From Pseudoalteromonas rubra (GTDB taxonomy: Bacteria; Pseudomonadota; Gammaproteobacteria; Enterobacterales; Alteromonadaceae), in the NCBI RefSeq assembly GCF_005886805.2, contig NZ_CP045429.1, positions 404,501-468,500 of the forward strand: 64,000 nt of DNA, written 5' to 3'. Shown here in pieces: positions 40,042 to 49,880 of the stretch. The position numbers were made by a program, and so were the translations under genes. A model generated the notes under the pieces. The model saw only the letters and a program-made list of their open reading frames with translations. It searched no databases and was not told the DNA's origin. How positions within the stretch are numbered: the stretch's first letter is position 1; each line of letters begins with the position of its first letter.

Positions 40042-41488
40042 TTTTGGTAGCGAGCACGTCGAACAACATTTACTGACGGACAGTGACTTAACGCGGGAAC
40101 AATTGCAACAAACATTGGCATACATTCATCAGCACAAAGTGGACTATGCCGATCTGTATTTCCAGTCCAGTTATCATGAAACCTGGGTGCTGGAAGATGG
40201 CTCCGTTAAAGAGGGCAGTTATAATATTGAGCGGGGAGTTGGGGTTCGCGCTGTAAGTGGCGAGAAAACGGGGTTTAGTTACTCAGATGCCATTAATATG
40301 GAAGCATTGAACCAGGCTGCAATGGCCGCCAGAAGTATTGCCCAGCAAGGAGAGAATAAACAGGTTCAGGTGTTCAGTGATGTTAAAGCAGCGACCCAAT
40401 TTGAGGCAACTCAGCCGCTGTTGAGCATGAGCGATACCGATAAAGTTTCGTTATTGCGAGAGGTTGAAGCGGCGATCCGTGACTTAGCCCCTGAAGCGGA
40501 GCAAGTCGTCAGCTCCATGTCTGCGGTATATGAAGAAGTGTTGATCGCAGCCAGTGATGGTACTTTTGCAACAGATATTCGTCCTTTGGTGCGCTTAAAT
40601 TGCTCTGTATTATTAGCGAAAAATGGCCGTCGTGAGCGTGGCAGTGCCGGTGGGGGAGCCCGTCTGGATTACAATTACTTCAGAGAACTGGTCGATGGCA
40701 AGCCGCGTTGGCAGCATTATGTCACCAAAGCGGTTCACCAGGCCCGGGTAAATCTGGAAGCGGTTGATGCACCTGCTGGGGCTATGCCAGTTGTACTGGG
40801 GGCTGGCTGGCCGGGAGTATTACTCCATGAAGCGGTGGGACATGGTCTTGAAGGGGACTTTAACCGCAAAGGCGCGTCTGCATTTAGCGGGCGAGTCGGC
40901 GAACAAGTGGCTTCCAGCCTCTGTACTGTGGTTGATGACGGTACCTTGGATAACCGTCGTGGTTCACTGAATATTGACGATGAAGGCACCCCGGCAGGCT
41001 ACAATGTGCTAATCGAAAAGGGTGTGCTGAAAGGCTATATGCAGGATAAGCTCAATGCCCGATTGATGGGCGTGACACCCACTGGCAATGCCAGACGTGA
41101 ATCTTATGCACATCTGCCGATGCCAAGAATGACCAATACATATATGCTGCCGGGTGAGCATAGTCAAAATGACATCATTGCTTCGGTAAAGAAAGGGATC
41201 TTTGCGCCTAACTTTGGTGGCGGCCAGGTTGATATTACGTCGGGTAAATTTGTATTTTCAGCTTCAGAAGCTTACCTGATAGAAGATGGCAAAGTGACGC
41301 AGCCTATCAAAGGTGCCACCTTAATCGGCAATGGCCCGGATGTTATGCAGAAGGTATCTATGGTTGGTAACGATCTGGAACTGGATACAGGTATCGGGGT
41401 GTGTGGTAAAAATGGTCAGAGTGTGCCTGTTGGCGTTGGTCAGCCCAGTCTGAAAATTGACGAACTCACTGTGGGTGGTACAGCCTAA
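40034..41488 (+). CDS. tldD: Metalloprotease TldD
   Basis: A 484-residue TldD with the zinc motif [13 protein letters not shown] (HExxxH) near 267-272. The N-terminal region begins with the [32 protein letters not shown] segment. TldD forms a heterodimer with TldE (PmbA) that processes small peptides such as microcin B17 and degrades unfolded peptides. It is the last gene of the mre-to-tldD operon. Its partner pmbA lies 760 nt downstream, beyond darP. Confidence 0.96.
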   Translation: MSNFGSEHVEQHLLTDSDLTREQLQQTLAYIHQHKVDYADLYFQSSYHETWVLEDGSVKEGSYNIERGVGVRAVSGEKTGFSYSDAINMEALNQAAMAARSIAQQGENKQVQVFSDVKAATQFEATQPLLSMSDTDKVSLLREVEAAIRDLAPEAEQVVSSMSAVYEEVLIAASDGTFATDIRPLVRLNCSVLLAKNGRRERGSAGGGARLDYNYFRELVDGKPRWQHYVTKAVHQARVNLEAVDAPAGAMPVVLGAGWPGVLLHEAVGHGLEGDFNRKGASAFSGRVGEQVASSLCTVVDDGTLDNRRGSLNIDDEGTPAGYNVLIEKGVLKGYMQDKLNARLMGVTPTGNARRESYAHLPMPRMTNTYMLPGEHSQNDIIASVKKGIFAPNFGGGQVDITSGKFVFSASEAYLIEDGKVTQPIKGATLIGNGPDVMQKVSMVGNDLELDTGIGVCGKNGQSVPVGVGQPSLKIDELTVGGTA

Positions 41489-41496
41489 AAAACTAT

Positions 41497-41531
41497 CCGC
41501 AGTATTTTAGCTAAGTTGTATTATACTGCGG
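41497..41531. terminator. Long hairpin between tldD and darP
   Basis: CCGCAGTAT (41497-41505) pairs perfectly with ATACTGCGG (41523-41531) around a 17-nt loop, in the spacer between two convergent genes. There is no adjacent T run, so it may be a Rho-independent terminator of poor quality or an mRNA 3'-end stabiliser. Confidence 0.4.
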
Positions 41532-41549
41532 AACGCTTTATCACTTTGC

Positions 41550-42071
41550 TTATGGCAGGATCAGTTCTTTAAGTAACTGAAATAACTCCTTAGAGCTTTT
41601 TCCTGGCTTTTCCGCCTGATGCTCTTTTTTCGCCTGGCGAACCAGTTGTCTGAGCTTCTGGCGCTCCAGCGTTGGATGTGCTTCAAGCAGGGTATTGATC
41701 TTTTCATCCCCCTTGGCTATCAGTTCATCTCTGAGCTGTTCTACCTGATTAAGCAGGACATCTGCCTGGTTGTTTCTGTTGAGTAACAGATCCAGACCTT
41801 GCTGTAATTCTTCTACATTAATGGTGGTACGCAGTTGCTTGGCAATAAAATTTAGATGACGGCGGTAGGCATCGTGCTTACCGCGCAGCTTGTCTGCCAG
41901 TTCCATCGCTGCGACCAGCTCAGGGGAGAGTGGCAGCTTTTCTCTTTGCTTTTTCCCTAATTGCGCGATATCAACGCCAAGTTGATGGTATTGCTGTGCA
42001 TCACGCTTTAATTCGCTCTTTGAGACGTAAATGATCTCTTCTTCTGGCTCTTGGGTAGGTTTTTTGGCCAT
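41550..42071 (-). CDS. darP: Ribosome assembly factor DarP (YjgA)
   Basis: A 173-residue highly charged helical protein, MAKKPTQEPEEEIIYVSKSELKRDAQQYHQLGVDIAQLGKKQREKLPL..., with the YjgA/DUF615 pattern (SELKR, LRGKHDAYRRHLNFIAKQLR, HPTLERQKLRQLVR). DarP binds the late 50S precursor. It lies between tldD and pmbA on the opposite strand, the same pmbA-yjgA pairing seen in E. coli. Confidence 0.94.
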   Translation of the reverse strand: MAKKPTQEPEEEIIYVSKSELKRDAQQYHQLGVDIAQLGKKQREKLPLSPELVAAMELADKLRGKHDAYRRHLNFIAKQLRTTINVEELQQGLDLLLNRNNQADVLLNQVEQLRDELIAKGDEKINTLLEAHPTLERQKLRQLVRQAKKEHQAEKPGKSSKELFQLLKELILP

Positions 42072-42252
42072 TTTACCGCACTTACTTCAGTTATTGATGA
42101 TCAGATTATATCAGAAGTCAGAAAAAGCAGTAATGCATACATGAATGCGCAAATTGCCTAAGGATGTCATACAGAATCTTTACTTGAGTCACAGCGCATC
42201 GGCGCAGGCTGTGTTAGGATTATAGAAGTACTATGATTTGTGGAATAAAAAC

Positions 42253-43599
42253 ATGAGCCAGCAACACGATCCCATTTGGACGCAAATTGATGAAGTAAAA
42301 CAAGCCGTGTCTGATGTTTTGGACTATGCAAAGCAACTGGGGGCGACATCTGCTGAGGCATCGATGAGTCGTACTTCAGGTTTATCAGTTAGTACCCGAA
42401 TGGGAGAAGTTGAAACGATTGAATTTAACCAGGATGGTGGCCTGGGACTGAGTGTTTACGTTGGTCAGCATAAAGGGTCTGCTTCGACGGCCGATCTCGG
42501 TCCCAAAGCTTTGCGTTCCGTAGTTGAAAAAGCGGTCGAAATTGCCAAATTCACATCGGATGATCCCTGTAATGGTGTGGCTGATGCTGAGTTAATGCCT
42601 GAGGTGGTGCCTGATTTAGATCTTTTCCATCCCTGGTCACTGACACCTGAGGAAGGTGTGAAGCGCTGTCTTGAAGCGGAGCAGGCGGCATTGAATTACG
42701 ACGAGCGTATTGTTAACTCTGATGGGGCCAGCGTAGCCAGTCATCAGGGCCTGCGCGTTTACGGCAACAGCCATGGTTTTCTGGCCGGGTTTCCGCGTAC
42801 CCGACACACCTTAAGCACTATGGTGATCGGTGAAGAAAATGGGGTGATGCAACGAGATAATGCTTACTCCATCACACGTGTGCATTCGCAGTTGAGAGAT
42901 GCCAAAGAGGTAGGCATAGAGGCAGCAGAGTCGACGCTGGCTAAGCTAAACAGTCGTAAGCTGGAAACCATGCGGGTACCGGTTGTATTCCGGGCTGACA
43001 TTGCCAATAGCCTGTTTGGACATCTGGTTTCCGCCATTGGCGGTGGTGCTTTGTATCGAAAGTCGAGCTTCTTGCTGGATAGTTTGGGTACTGACGTCTT
43101 TTCGTCTTGTGTGTCGATCAAAGAGCAGCCACACTTGTTGCAGGCACTCGCATCGAGCCCGTTTGACGCTGAAGGTGTGCAGACAACCGAGCGCGATATC
43201 ATCAAAGGAGGCGTACTCGAGACCTATTTGTTGCCAAGCTACGCAGCCAGACGCCTGGGTATGCGTAGTACGGGCCATGCGGGTGGGATCCACAACTGGC
43301 TGGTACAGGCCACTGAGCCGGACCTGGCCGCGTTGCTGCGGACCATGGGGCGTGGCTTATTAGTGACTGAACTTATGGGGCAGGGGGTTAATACGGTAAC
43401 TGGTGACTACTCACGCGGTGCTGCCGGTTTCTGGGTAGAAAATGGGGAGATCCAATATCCAGTCAGTGAGATCACCATTGCAGGTAACCTCAAGGATATG
43501 TTTAAGTCAATTCAGGCAATTGGGGGAGACATTGAAACGCGTGGCGCTGTTCAAACCGGCTCGGTGCTGATAGAAAATATGCAAGTTGCGGGTCAGTAA
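42253..43599 (+). CDS. pmbA: TldE/PmbA, metalloprotease partner subunit
   Basis: A 448-residue TldE-like protein. It shows DYAKQLGATSAEASMSRTSGLSVSTRMGEVETIEFN at the N-terminus, FGHLVSAIGGGALYRKSSFLLDSLG in the middle and GAAGFWVENGEIQYPVSEITIAGNL at the end. It lacks the HExxxH motif, as expected, because the metal is bound by TldD. The ATG at 42253 fits the family start; an in-frame TTG at 42238 is less likely. It is divergent from darP. Confidence 0.95.
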   Translation: MSQQHDPIWTQIDEVKQAVSDVLDYAKQLGATSAEASMSRTSGLSVSTRMGEVETIEFNQDGGLGLSVYVGQHKGSASTADLGPKALRSVVEKAVEIAKFTSDDPCNGVADAELMPEVVPDLDLFHPWSLTPEEGVKRCLEAEQAALNYDERIVNSDGASVASHQGLRVYGNSHGFLAGFPRTRHTLSTMVIGEENGVMQRDNAYSITRVHSQLRDAKEVGIEAAESTLAKLNSRKLETMRVPVVFRADIANSLFGHLVSAIGGGALYRKSSFLLDSLGTDVFSSCVSIKEQPHLLQALASSPFDAEGVQTTERDIIKGGVLETYLLPSYAARRLGMRSTGHAGGIHNWLVQATEPDLAALLRTMGRGLLVTELMGQGVNTVTGDYSRGAAGFWVENGEIQYPVSEITIAGNLKDMFKSIQAIGGDIETRGAVQTGSVLIENMQVAGQ

Positions 43600-43624
43600 C
43601 CGGTAGTTGTATGCGTTTGGCTGC

Positions 43625-44983
43625 TTAGACAAGCAGCCAGGTCGCCGTGCCGAGGAAGGCAAAAATGCCTACGATGTCGGTGACTGTGGTCAGTACAACA
43701 CTGCCCGCCAGTGCTGGGTCTATATTCATTCTTTTTAGGATCAGAGGTATGCTGGCGCCTGCAATGCCCGCAGCAACCAGATTCATAAACATTGCAAAGG
43801 CAATCACGCCCCCGAGTACAAAATCCCATTGCCACAGGGCAATCACACCTGCAATCAGCAAAGACCAGAGTAACCCATTCAAGGCGCCAATGGCGAGCTC
43901 TTTACCCAGTAAGAAGCGCTGGTTAGTGGCGTTAACGTGCCCCAGAGCAATACCACGGATCACCAAAGTCAGGGTTTGACTGCCGGCCACACCACCCATG
44001 CTGGGGACTATGCCATTCAATACTGCGAGGATCGGTAAAATATCTAAGGTGCCTTCGAAAAAGCTGGCAACGAAAGCGGCCATCAGTGCAGTAAGCAGGT
44101 TGATCCCCAGCCAGATTGAACGGCGACGGCTACTTTTCCAGACCGGCGCAAAGGTATCTTCTTCATCGTCGAGACCAGCCATACTCATGAGGCTGTGTTC
44201 GGCGTCCTCTCGAATAACATCAACGATGTCATCGATGGTGATACGCCCCAGCAAATGTGCGTTGTCGTCTACTACTGGTGCTGAGATCCAATTATGACGT
44301 TCAAACAGCTGGGCGACATCGCTTTCGTCCATTGAAATGGGAATAGTTTCACGTTCTTCATTCATTAACTCATTAACCAGTTTGTCAGGCTGGCTGGTTA
44401 AAAGCACACTGATCGGCAGGGAGCCCAAAAAGCAATTGTCTTTGTCTACTACGTACAGGTCATCGGTGCCATCAGGGAGTTCCCCTTTGAGGCGCAGATA
44501 ACGTAACACGACATCCAGTGACACATCCGGGCGGATCGTCACCGTATCTGTGTTCATCAATGCGCCTGCGGAGTGCTCGACATAAGACAGTGCCTGGGTT
44601 GCTCGGGCTCTGTCTTGCGAGTCCATGGCACCGATAACGTCCTGATAGACGGGATCTGGCAAGCTCCTCAGGACTTCACCGAGATCATCATCATCCATGT
44701 CTTCTGTCGCCGCAGCGATCAGCTCTGGCTCCATTTTGGCAATGATGCTGAGTCTCACATCTTCAGACAGCTCTTCAAGCACGTCACCCTGTATATCCGG
44801 GTCAACCAATTGCCAAAGCAGAGTTCTGATTTTATGTGGGGAGGACTCCAGCAATAGCGCGGTGTCGCAGGGGGGAATTTCGGCTAAGGTTCGCCTGACT
44901 TGAACAAACTGACCACTGTTAAGGGCATTCGTAACTTGCTGCAATAGCTCCAGTGTGTAGTCTTGTTCAAAAGCTTCAGGCAT
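43625..44983 (-). CDS. mgtE: Magnesium channel/transporter MgtE
   Basis: A 452-residue MgtE with an N-terminal helical domain (~1-125), a CBS pair (~130-255; MNTDTVTIRPDVSLDVVLRYLR and VDDNAHLLGRITIDDIVDVI) and five transmembrane helices (~285-450) with the pore signature VNGIVPSMGG as VLNGIVPSMGGVAGSQT. Mg2+ binding to the cytoplasmic domains gates the channel. Start codon is uncertain: the ATG at 44983 has GGGA 5 nt before it, and an in-frame TTG lies at 45010. The 178-nt stretch upstream carries two TATAAT-like elements on the minus strand (45042-45047, 45059-45064). Confidence 0.93.
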   Translation of the reverse strand: MPEAFEQDYTLELLQQVTNALNSGQFVQVRRTLAEIPPCDTALLLESSPHKIRTLLWQLVDPDIQGDVLEELSEDVRLSIIAKMEPELIAAATEDMDDDDLGEVLRSLPDPVYQDVIGAMDSQDRARATQALSYVEHSAGALMNTDTVTIRPDVSLDVVLRYLRLKGELPDGTDDLYVVDKDNCFLGSLPISVLLTSQPDKLVNELMNEERETIPISMDESDVAQLFERHNWISAPVVDDNAHLLGRITIDDIVDVIREDAEHSLMSMAGLDDEEDTFAPVWKSSRRRSIWLGINLLTALMAAFVASFFEGTLDILPILAVLNGIVPSMGGVAGSQTLTLVIRGIALGHVNATNQRFLLGKELAIGALNGLLWSLLIAGVIALWQWDFVLGGVIAFAMFMNLVAAGIAGASIPLILKRMNIDPALAGSVVLTTVTDIVGIFAFLGTATWLLV

Positions 44984-45161
44984 AGGCATCCCAGGTTGGA
45001 TAGTCGACAAGTAGGCTTGTCAACGAGTATATAGCGCATTGATTATAGGCTTATGATAATTATAGCTGTTTTAATATCAATTGGTATATCTAAAAAAGCG
45101 AAGAAAGCCGTCATGAAGCGGCAGTTTTGTGTCTGTCTGATCGGAGAAAAGCGAAGAGGAG

Positions 45162-45440
45162 TTACTCTGATTCGTTAAATTTATCTGCAATGAGATTGCC
45201 AATGGCATGTAAAGCGCGTTCGGCATCTGGTCCTTCGCAGACGACTTTGACTTCTTTGCCCTGACTACTTTCCAGTAGCAATAAAGCCAGTACACTGTCA
45301 CCCTCTGCTTCTTTACTGCCCTGAAACAGCGTGATGTTGGCATCAAACTGTGTGGAGAGTTCTGCCAGCACACTGGCTGCACGAGCGTGTAGCCCCAGCT
45401 TATTCTGGATCAGAAAGGTATCTTCAAAGCGTTGTGTCAT
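45162..45440 (-). CDS. ptsO: Nitrogen-PTS phosphocarrier NPr
   Basis: A 92-residue HPr-like protein with the active-site His18 in NKLGLHARAAS and the regulatory-type Ser in EGDSVLALLLLESS. NPr passes phosphate from EI-Ntr (PtsP) to PtsN in the regulatory nitrogen PTS. It is the last gene of the rpoN-linked unit. Its start overlaps the rapZ stop by 4 nt. Confidence 0.95.
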   Translation of the reverse strand: MTQRFEDTFLIQNKLGLHARAASVLAELSTQFDANITLFQGSKEAEGDSVLALLLLESSQGKEVKVVCEGPDAERALHAIGNLIADKFNESE

Positions 45441-46282
45441 TTTTCTTGTTCGCGGTGATGGATCTTCACATTGTTGTGGTTGCGGGCAAAACGCTCACCT
45501 AACGTTTGGGCAAGATACACGGAACGGTGTTGTCCACCAGTACAGCCAATTGAAATGGTCAGGTAGCTGCGGTTATTGCGTTCCAGATGGGGCAACCAGG
45601 TTTGCACAAAGGTCTGGATCTGCCAGGTAAATTTTTGCACTAAGCTGTGGCTAGACAGGTAATCAATAACAGGTTTATCTAAACCGGTTAACGGTTTAAG
45701 GTCTGGTTCCCAGTGTGGGTTTGGTAAAAAGCGGGCATCAAACACGTAGTCGGCTTCTTTCGGAATACCATGCTTAAAGCCAAAGGACTCAAAGGTGATG
45801 ATTAATTGTTTGTCCTTTTTACCGAGGATCTTTTCCCGGATACGCTCTGCCAGCTGGTGGATACTCATGTCCGTGGTATCAATGGTGATATTGGCGCGGC
45901 GGATAAGCGGGTCAAGCAGCTCTTTTTCTTTTTTAATTGCTTTGTCCAGCGACAGATCAGCCAATGACAGCGGGTGCAGGCGGCGTGTTTCTGAAAAGCG
46001 ACGGATCAAGATCTGATCTTCACTGTCCAAATAGAATATGTTGGGTTCTGCAAATCCGGGGAGGTATTCCAAAATATCGTCGAGTTCTTGCTGATCTTTT
46101 GGCAGGTTACGTACGTCAACGCTCACGGCAATTTTATCATAGCTGTCTGACACACTGCGCACCAATGCAGGCAGCAAGTTGACTGGGATATTATCGGCGC
46201 AGTAATAACCCAAGTCTTCCAGCACGCGAAGGGCGACCGATTTTCCTGAGCCAGAACGACCACTGACAATAATTAACTGCAC
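45437..46282 (-). CDS. rapZ: RNase adaptor protein RapZ
   Basis: A 281-residue P-loop protein. Walker A is SGRSGSGKS near 6-14, the family segment DLGYYCADNIPVNLLP follows, and the C-terminal RNA-binding domain contains GCTGGQHRSVYLAQ. RapZ binds GlmZ/GlmY small RNAs and guides RNase E, controlling glucosamine-6-phosphate synthase and thus envelope precursor supply. It lies between ptsN and ptsO, as in E. coli. Confidence 0.95.
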   Translation of the reverse strand: MQLIIVSGRSGSGKSVALRVLEDLGYYCADNIPVNLLPALVRSVSDSYDKIAVSVDVRNLPKDQQELDDILEYLPGFAEPNIFYLDSEDQILIRRFSETRRLHPLSLADLSLDKAIKKEKELLDPLIRRANITIDTTDMSIHQLAERIREKILGKKDKQLIITFESFGFKHGIPKEADYVFDARFLPNPHWEPDLKPLTGLDKPVIDYLSSHSLVQKFTWQIQTFVQTWLPHLERNNRSYLTISIGCTGGQHRSVYLAQTLGERFARNHNNVKIHHREQEK

Positions 46283-46294
46283 AGAAACTCTCCG

Positions 46295-46750
46295 TTAGTT
46301 GTCAAACTCTTCAATTATCGCGAATAACTCCTGATCATTGTGAGCTTGTCTGATACGTTTACAAAACACCTTGTTTTTAAGTTTATCAGCGATCGTTGCC
46401 AAGGTCTGCAAATGTTGTTGATTTTCTCCCTCGGGTACGATGAGTGCCACAAAAATGTCGACGGGTTGATTGTCAATGGCATCAAAGGCAATGCCTTGCT
46501 GATTAACAAGCAGCATAGCCACCACTTTATCTATGCCTGCCATACGGCCATGGGGCAGGGCTATCCCTTTTCCTATCCCCGTACTACCGAGTTTTTCGCG
46601 GCTCAATAGTGCATCAAGGATATCATGGGCATTACTGTCTGGAAGCTGGCTTTGAGCCAACTCACTGATGTACTCTAAAATACGTTTCTTACTATTAAAA
46701 AGGACCGCAGCTTTGCTGCAGTCCTGTGAAATCAATGAGCTTAGTTTCAT
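46295..46750 (-). CDS. ptsN: Nitrogen-regulatory PTS EIIA component PtsN
   Basis: A 151-residue EIIA-Ntr protein. The phosphorylated residue is His67 in GIGKGIALPHGRM, with FDAIDNQPVDIFVALIVPEGENQQHLQTL downstream. PtsN phosphorylation state controls potassium transport and stress pathways in enterobacteria. It is 2 nt from hpf and 12 nt from rapZ, in one transcription unit. An intrinsic-terminator-like hairpin lies inside codons 9-18. Confidence 0.95.
   Translation of the reverse strand: MKLSSLISQDCSKAAVLFNSKKRILEYISELAQSQLPDSNAHDILDALLSREKLGSTGIGKGIALPHGRMAGIDKVVAMLLVNQQGIAFDAIDNQPVDIFVALIVPEGENQQHLQTLATIADKLKNKVFCKRIRQAHNDQELFAIIEEFDN
46697..46724 (-). terminator. Intrinsic-terminator-like hairpin inside ptsN
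   Basis: Minus-strand GGACTGCAGC and GCTGCGGTCC form a 10-bp stem (one G.U pair) with a 3-nt AAA loop, followed at once by TTTTT. It lies in the first twentieth of ptsN and would reduce expression of ptsN, rapZ and ptsO if not masked by translating ribosomes. The structure is direct; its activity is inference. Confidence 0.6.
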
Positions 46751-46752
46751 GA

Positions 46753-47040
46753 TTAATGTCGAGTTAGCTTCTCTTTGTGCTTGATCACCTGGCGGTCAAG
46801 CTTATCGATAAGTCCGTCTATTGCGGCATACATATCCCGGTGTTCGGTTGAGGCAAAGATTTCTCCCCCGTTCACATGTAATGTGGCTTCTGCTTTTTGG
46901 ATGAGCTTTTCGACATCTAGGATAACATGCACATTATTGATGTGATCAAAGTGCCTTTCTAGCTTCGCAAACTTGTTTGTTACATAGTCTCTTAACGAAT
47001 CGGTGATTTCTACATGTCGACCAGTTAAATTTAGTTGCAT
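46753..47040 (-). CDS. hpf: Short ribosome hibernation-promoting factor
   Basis: A 95-residue HPF/YhbH-type protein, MQLNLTGRHVEITDSLRDYVTNKFAKLERHFDHINNVHVIL..., at the short-HPF length. It dimerises or stabilises inactive ribosomes in stationary phase. AAGGAAA upstream is too close to the first ATG (47046) but at proper distance from the second, so 47040 is the start and matches the family N-terminus. It sits between rpoN and ptsN. Confidence 0.95.
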   Translation of the reverse strand: MQLNLTGRHVEITDSLRDYVTNKFAKLERHFDHINNVHVILDVEKLIQKAEATLHVNGGEIFASTEHRDMYAAIDGLIDKLDRQVIKHKEKLTRH

Positions 47041-47065
47041 AAGCATTTTCCTTCTGTAGTTACGT

Positions 47066-48574
47066 CTAAATCAGGCTTTTACGCTGATTGGACGGTGGGA
47101 TAGCCAAAGACTCTCGGTATTTGGCAATTGTACGTCTAGCCACTTTGATCCCTTGATCTGCCAATACGTCCGCAATCTTGCTGTCACTCAAAGGTTTAGC
47201 TGTATTTTCTGCGGCAATTAGCTTTTTGATCAATGCTCTGATTGCAGTCGAAGAGCATTCTCCTCCGTTTTCAGTGCTGACATGGCTTGAGAAGAAATAC
47301 TTCAACTCATAGATACCGCGTGGCGTGTGCATATACTTTTGAGTTGTTACACGTGAAATCGTGGACTCATGCATGTCGACCATTTCGGCCACATCATTCA
47401 GTACCATCGGCTTCATTGCCTCGGGGCCATGTTCAAAGAATGCCTGTTGTTGCTGCACAATGCAATTAGTAACTTTTAATAAAGTTTCATTGCGGCTTTC
47501 TAGGCTCTTGATGAACCATTTTGCCTCTTGCAAGTGTGAACGAATAAACTGACTATCTGTGCTGGACTTGACTGAACGGGACATCGCAGCGTAGTGGTCA
47601 TTCACTCTAATTTTTGGCATTGAATCGGGGTTGAGTTCAACAACCCAGCGACCTTTCACTTTTTTAACCGACACATCCGGGATCACATAGTCTGCTTCTT
47701 CTTGCACTATGCTGGCGGCAGGTTTCGGGTTTAGGCCGTGGATCAGGGTCATTACTTCTTTCAGATCCGCTTCTTTGAGTTTGGTTTTTTTCATCAAAGT
47801 GCGGTAATCCCGGCTGGCTAACAGATCTATGTGCTCAGTCAGAATTTCTTTGGTCTGTGCAAGCCAGGGGGTATTTGGGTCAAACTGGTTGAGCTGAATG
47901 CACAGGCATTCTTGCAGGCTGCGTGCAGCAATCCCAACGGGGTCAAATAGTTGGATCCGTTTCAGTACGGCCTCTACTTCATCCTGCTCGATCAGCTCGT
48001 CATCGTTGTCCTGATTCATGCTTTCGACGATGTCTTCGCAGCTGATGGTCAACAGGCCTGCGTCATCAACCGCTTCTACAATTGCAAGGGCGATGGCTCT
48101 GTCTGTTGGACTAAAAGGCGTCAGTTCCAACTGCCACATCAGGTATTCTTGCAATGTCTCAGTCGTTTTACCCTGGTAAATGGTTTCGTCTTCCGGCATT
48201 GGGCCTGAACTGCTTGCCGGTGCGGCACTGATGTACTCATCCCAGGTTACGTCCATTGCCAAATCGTCGCTGACGGTGTCTTTGTTTAGAGCAGCATCGC
48301 TGTCTTGTTCGTAGTCGCTGACAGCCGCCTCTTCATAGCTGTCGTTGTCACTCGTTGTAGGTTGTTCCAAATCGGAATCCGACTTGGACTGAGTTTCATT
48401 ATCTTGTGATTCAGACTCACCTTCTTCCACTTCCAACAAAGGGTTGCTATCAAGCGCTTCTTGGATTTCTTGTTGGAGATCTAGCGTACTCAACTGTAAC
48501 AGACGAATAGCCTGTTGCAGTTGTGGTGTCATTGTCAGTTGCTGCCCCATGCGCAGCTGTAGCGATTGCCTCAT
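47066..48574 (-). CDS. rpoN: RNA polymerase sigma-54 factor
   Basis: A 502-residue RpoN. Region I starts [49 protein letters not shown] long acidic region II (~50-120) follows. The core-binding and helix-turn-helix domains (~160-440) come next. The C-terminal RpoN box is read as [12 protein letters not shown] near the end. It directs transcription of enhancer-dependent promoters for nitrogen, flagella and other functions. It lies downstream of lptB. Confidence 0.97.
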   Translation of the reverse strand: MRQSLQLRMGQQLTMTPQLQQAIRLLQLSTLDLQQEIQEALDSNPLLEVEEGESESQDNETQSKSDSDLEQPTTSDNDSYEEAAVSDYEQDSDAALNKDTVSDDLAMDVTWDEYISAAPASSSGPMPEDETIYQGKTTETLQEYLMWQLELTPFSPTDRAIALAIVEAVDDAGLLTISCEDIVESMNQDNDDELIEQDEVEAVLKRIQLFDPVGIAARSLQECLCIQLNQFDPNTPWLAQTKEILTEHIDLLASRDYRTLMKKTKLKEADLKEVMTLIHGLNPKPAASIVQEEADYVIPDVSVKKVKGRWVVELNPDSMPKIRVNDHYAAMSRSVKSSTDSQFIRSHLQEAKWFIKSLESRNETLLKVTNCIVQQQQAFFEHGPEAMKPMVLNDVAEMVDMHESTISRVTTQKYMHTPRGIYELKYFFSSHVSTENGGECSSTAIRALIKKLIAAENTAKPLSDSKIADVLADQGIKVARRTIAKYRESLAIPPSNQRKSLI

Positions 48575-48618
48575 GTATCTCTAACAATCCTTTTTGTTAT
48601 TTACTTCTAATTTTATAA

Positions 48619-49344
48619 CTATAGCCTGAATTGCTCACCTAGGTAGACATCCCGCACGGTTTGATCGGCCAGAACATGCTCCGGGGTGCCTGCTGCTATC
48701 AGTTCACCATGTGACACTATATAAGCTTTCTCACAGACGTCCAGCGTTTCACGCACGTTGTGGTCAGTGATCAGTACGCCTATCCCACGGTTTTTCAGGT
48801 GTTCTATAATTTTCTTTATATCTAACACTGAAATAGGATCAACGCCAGCGAAAGGCTCATCTAATAAGATAAATTTTGGATCTGCCGCAAGGGCGCGGGC
48901 AATTTCTACCCGGCGTCGTTCACCGCCCGATAGTGCCATACCCTGGCTATCGCGAATATGCTGGATATTAAACTCATCTAACAGCTCATTGAGGATGACT
49001 TCTCGTTGTTCTTTATTCAATTCTTTGCGGGTTTCTAAAATGGCCATCAGGTTCTGATAGACGGTCAGCTTGCGAAAAATAGAGGACTCTTGTGGCAGGT
49101 AACCAATACCAAGTCTTGCTCGGCTATGCATTGGCAATAAGGTAATGTCTTGTTCGTCAATATGTATGCTGCCCTTATCACTGGGCACCAGGCCGACAAT
49201 CATATAAAAAGTGGTGGTTTTACCTGCGCCATTTGGGCCAAGGAGGCCAACAATACTGCCAGCTTCAACGCTTAACTCAACGTTTTTAACAACCTGTCTG
49301 CCCTTATAGCTTTTGGCCAGTGCGGTGGCGGTTAATTTACTCAC
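48619..49344 (-). CDS. lptB: LPS export ABC transporter ATPase LptB
   Basis: A 241-residue ABC ATPase with Walker [10 protein letters not shown] (near 35), signature [16 protein letters not shown] and Walker [16 protein letters not shown]. LptB powers LPS extraction by LptFG and transfer through LptC and LptA. Its start overlaps the lptA stop by 4 nt. Confidence 0.97.
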   Translation of the reverse strand: MSKLTATALAKSYKGRQVVKNVELSVEAGSIVGLLGPNGAGKTTTFYMIVGLVPSDKGSIHIDEQDITLLPMHSRARLGIGYLPQESSIFRKLTVYQNLMAILETRKELNKEQREVILNELLDEFNIQHIRDSQGMALSGGERRRVEIARALAADPKFILLDEPFAGVDPISVLDIKKIIEHLKNRGIGVLITDHNVRETLDVCEKAYIVSHGELIAAGTPEHVLADQTVRDVYLGEQFRL

Positions 49345-49880
49345 GGATTACCCTTCTCTTTTGGTTGCTGGGGGTTCTCTTTTTCAGGTAACAGAATGGT
49401 TCTCACACGATTTTGTTCTTGCTCCCCGCGCTGTGCGCTGATCAGCTTCTTTTCCATATCATAAACGATGGTTTGCGCGCTAATTTTTTGCCCTGCCTGA
49501 CTGATCTCTGCACCGCCTTTTATGGTGAGCATGCGGTTTGCGACGTCATAGCGCACTTCTTTGGCGGTTGCCTTGAGTAAAGAGCCATCCGTCTGACGCT
49601 CTTGAAATACGGCTGGGCTGCCTGTTGCAACCAGCAGCTGCTTGTTTTTACCCAGTTCTTCCCGACGGTGCACCTCGAGACGATCGGCCAGAATTTTCCG
49701 GTCACCGTGAATGATTTCGACGTTTTCCTCGAATACGCCAATATTGGTTTGCAACTGGGCCAGCTGAGTGCCAGAACTGATAATCACCTGATCAGCAGCT
49801 GTATTTTCTGCATAAGCTGCAGGATGAAAGGCACTCAAAGTGCACAGTAAGATCAAGGAACAGGTTAATTTATTGCTCAT
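49341..49880 (-). CDS. lptA: LPS periplasmic bridge protein LptA
   Basis: A 179-residue precursor with a signal peptide ([25 protein letters not shown]) and an OstA-type beta-jellyroll domain ([22 protein letters not shown]...[18 protein letters not shown]). LptA polymerises into the bridge that carries LPS across the periplasm. The ORF is open to 49913 with a TTG; the ATG at 49880 gives a proper signal peptide and overlaps lptC by 11 nt, implying coupled translation. Confidence 0.93.
   Translation of the reverse strand: MSNKLTCSLILLCTLSAFHPAAYAENTAADQVIISSGTQLAQLQTNIGVFEENVEIIHGDRKILADRLEVHRREELGKNKQLLVATGSPAVFQERQTDGSLLKATAKEVRYDVANRMLTIKGGAEISQAGQKISAQTIVYDMEKKLISAQRGEQEQNRVRTILLPEKENPQQPKEKGNP

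Noticed and set aside
45011..45161. Possible Mg2+ riboswitch (M-box or similar) in the stretch before mgtE
   Set aside because: The stretch is short and AT-rich and I find none of the conserved M-box stems. Only two -10-like elements are visible.
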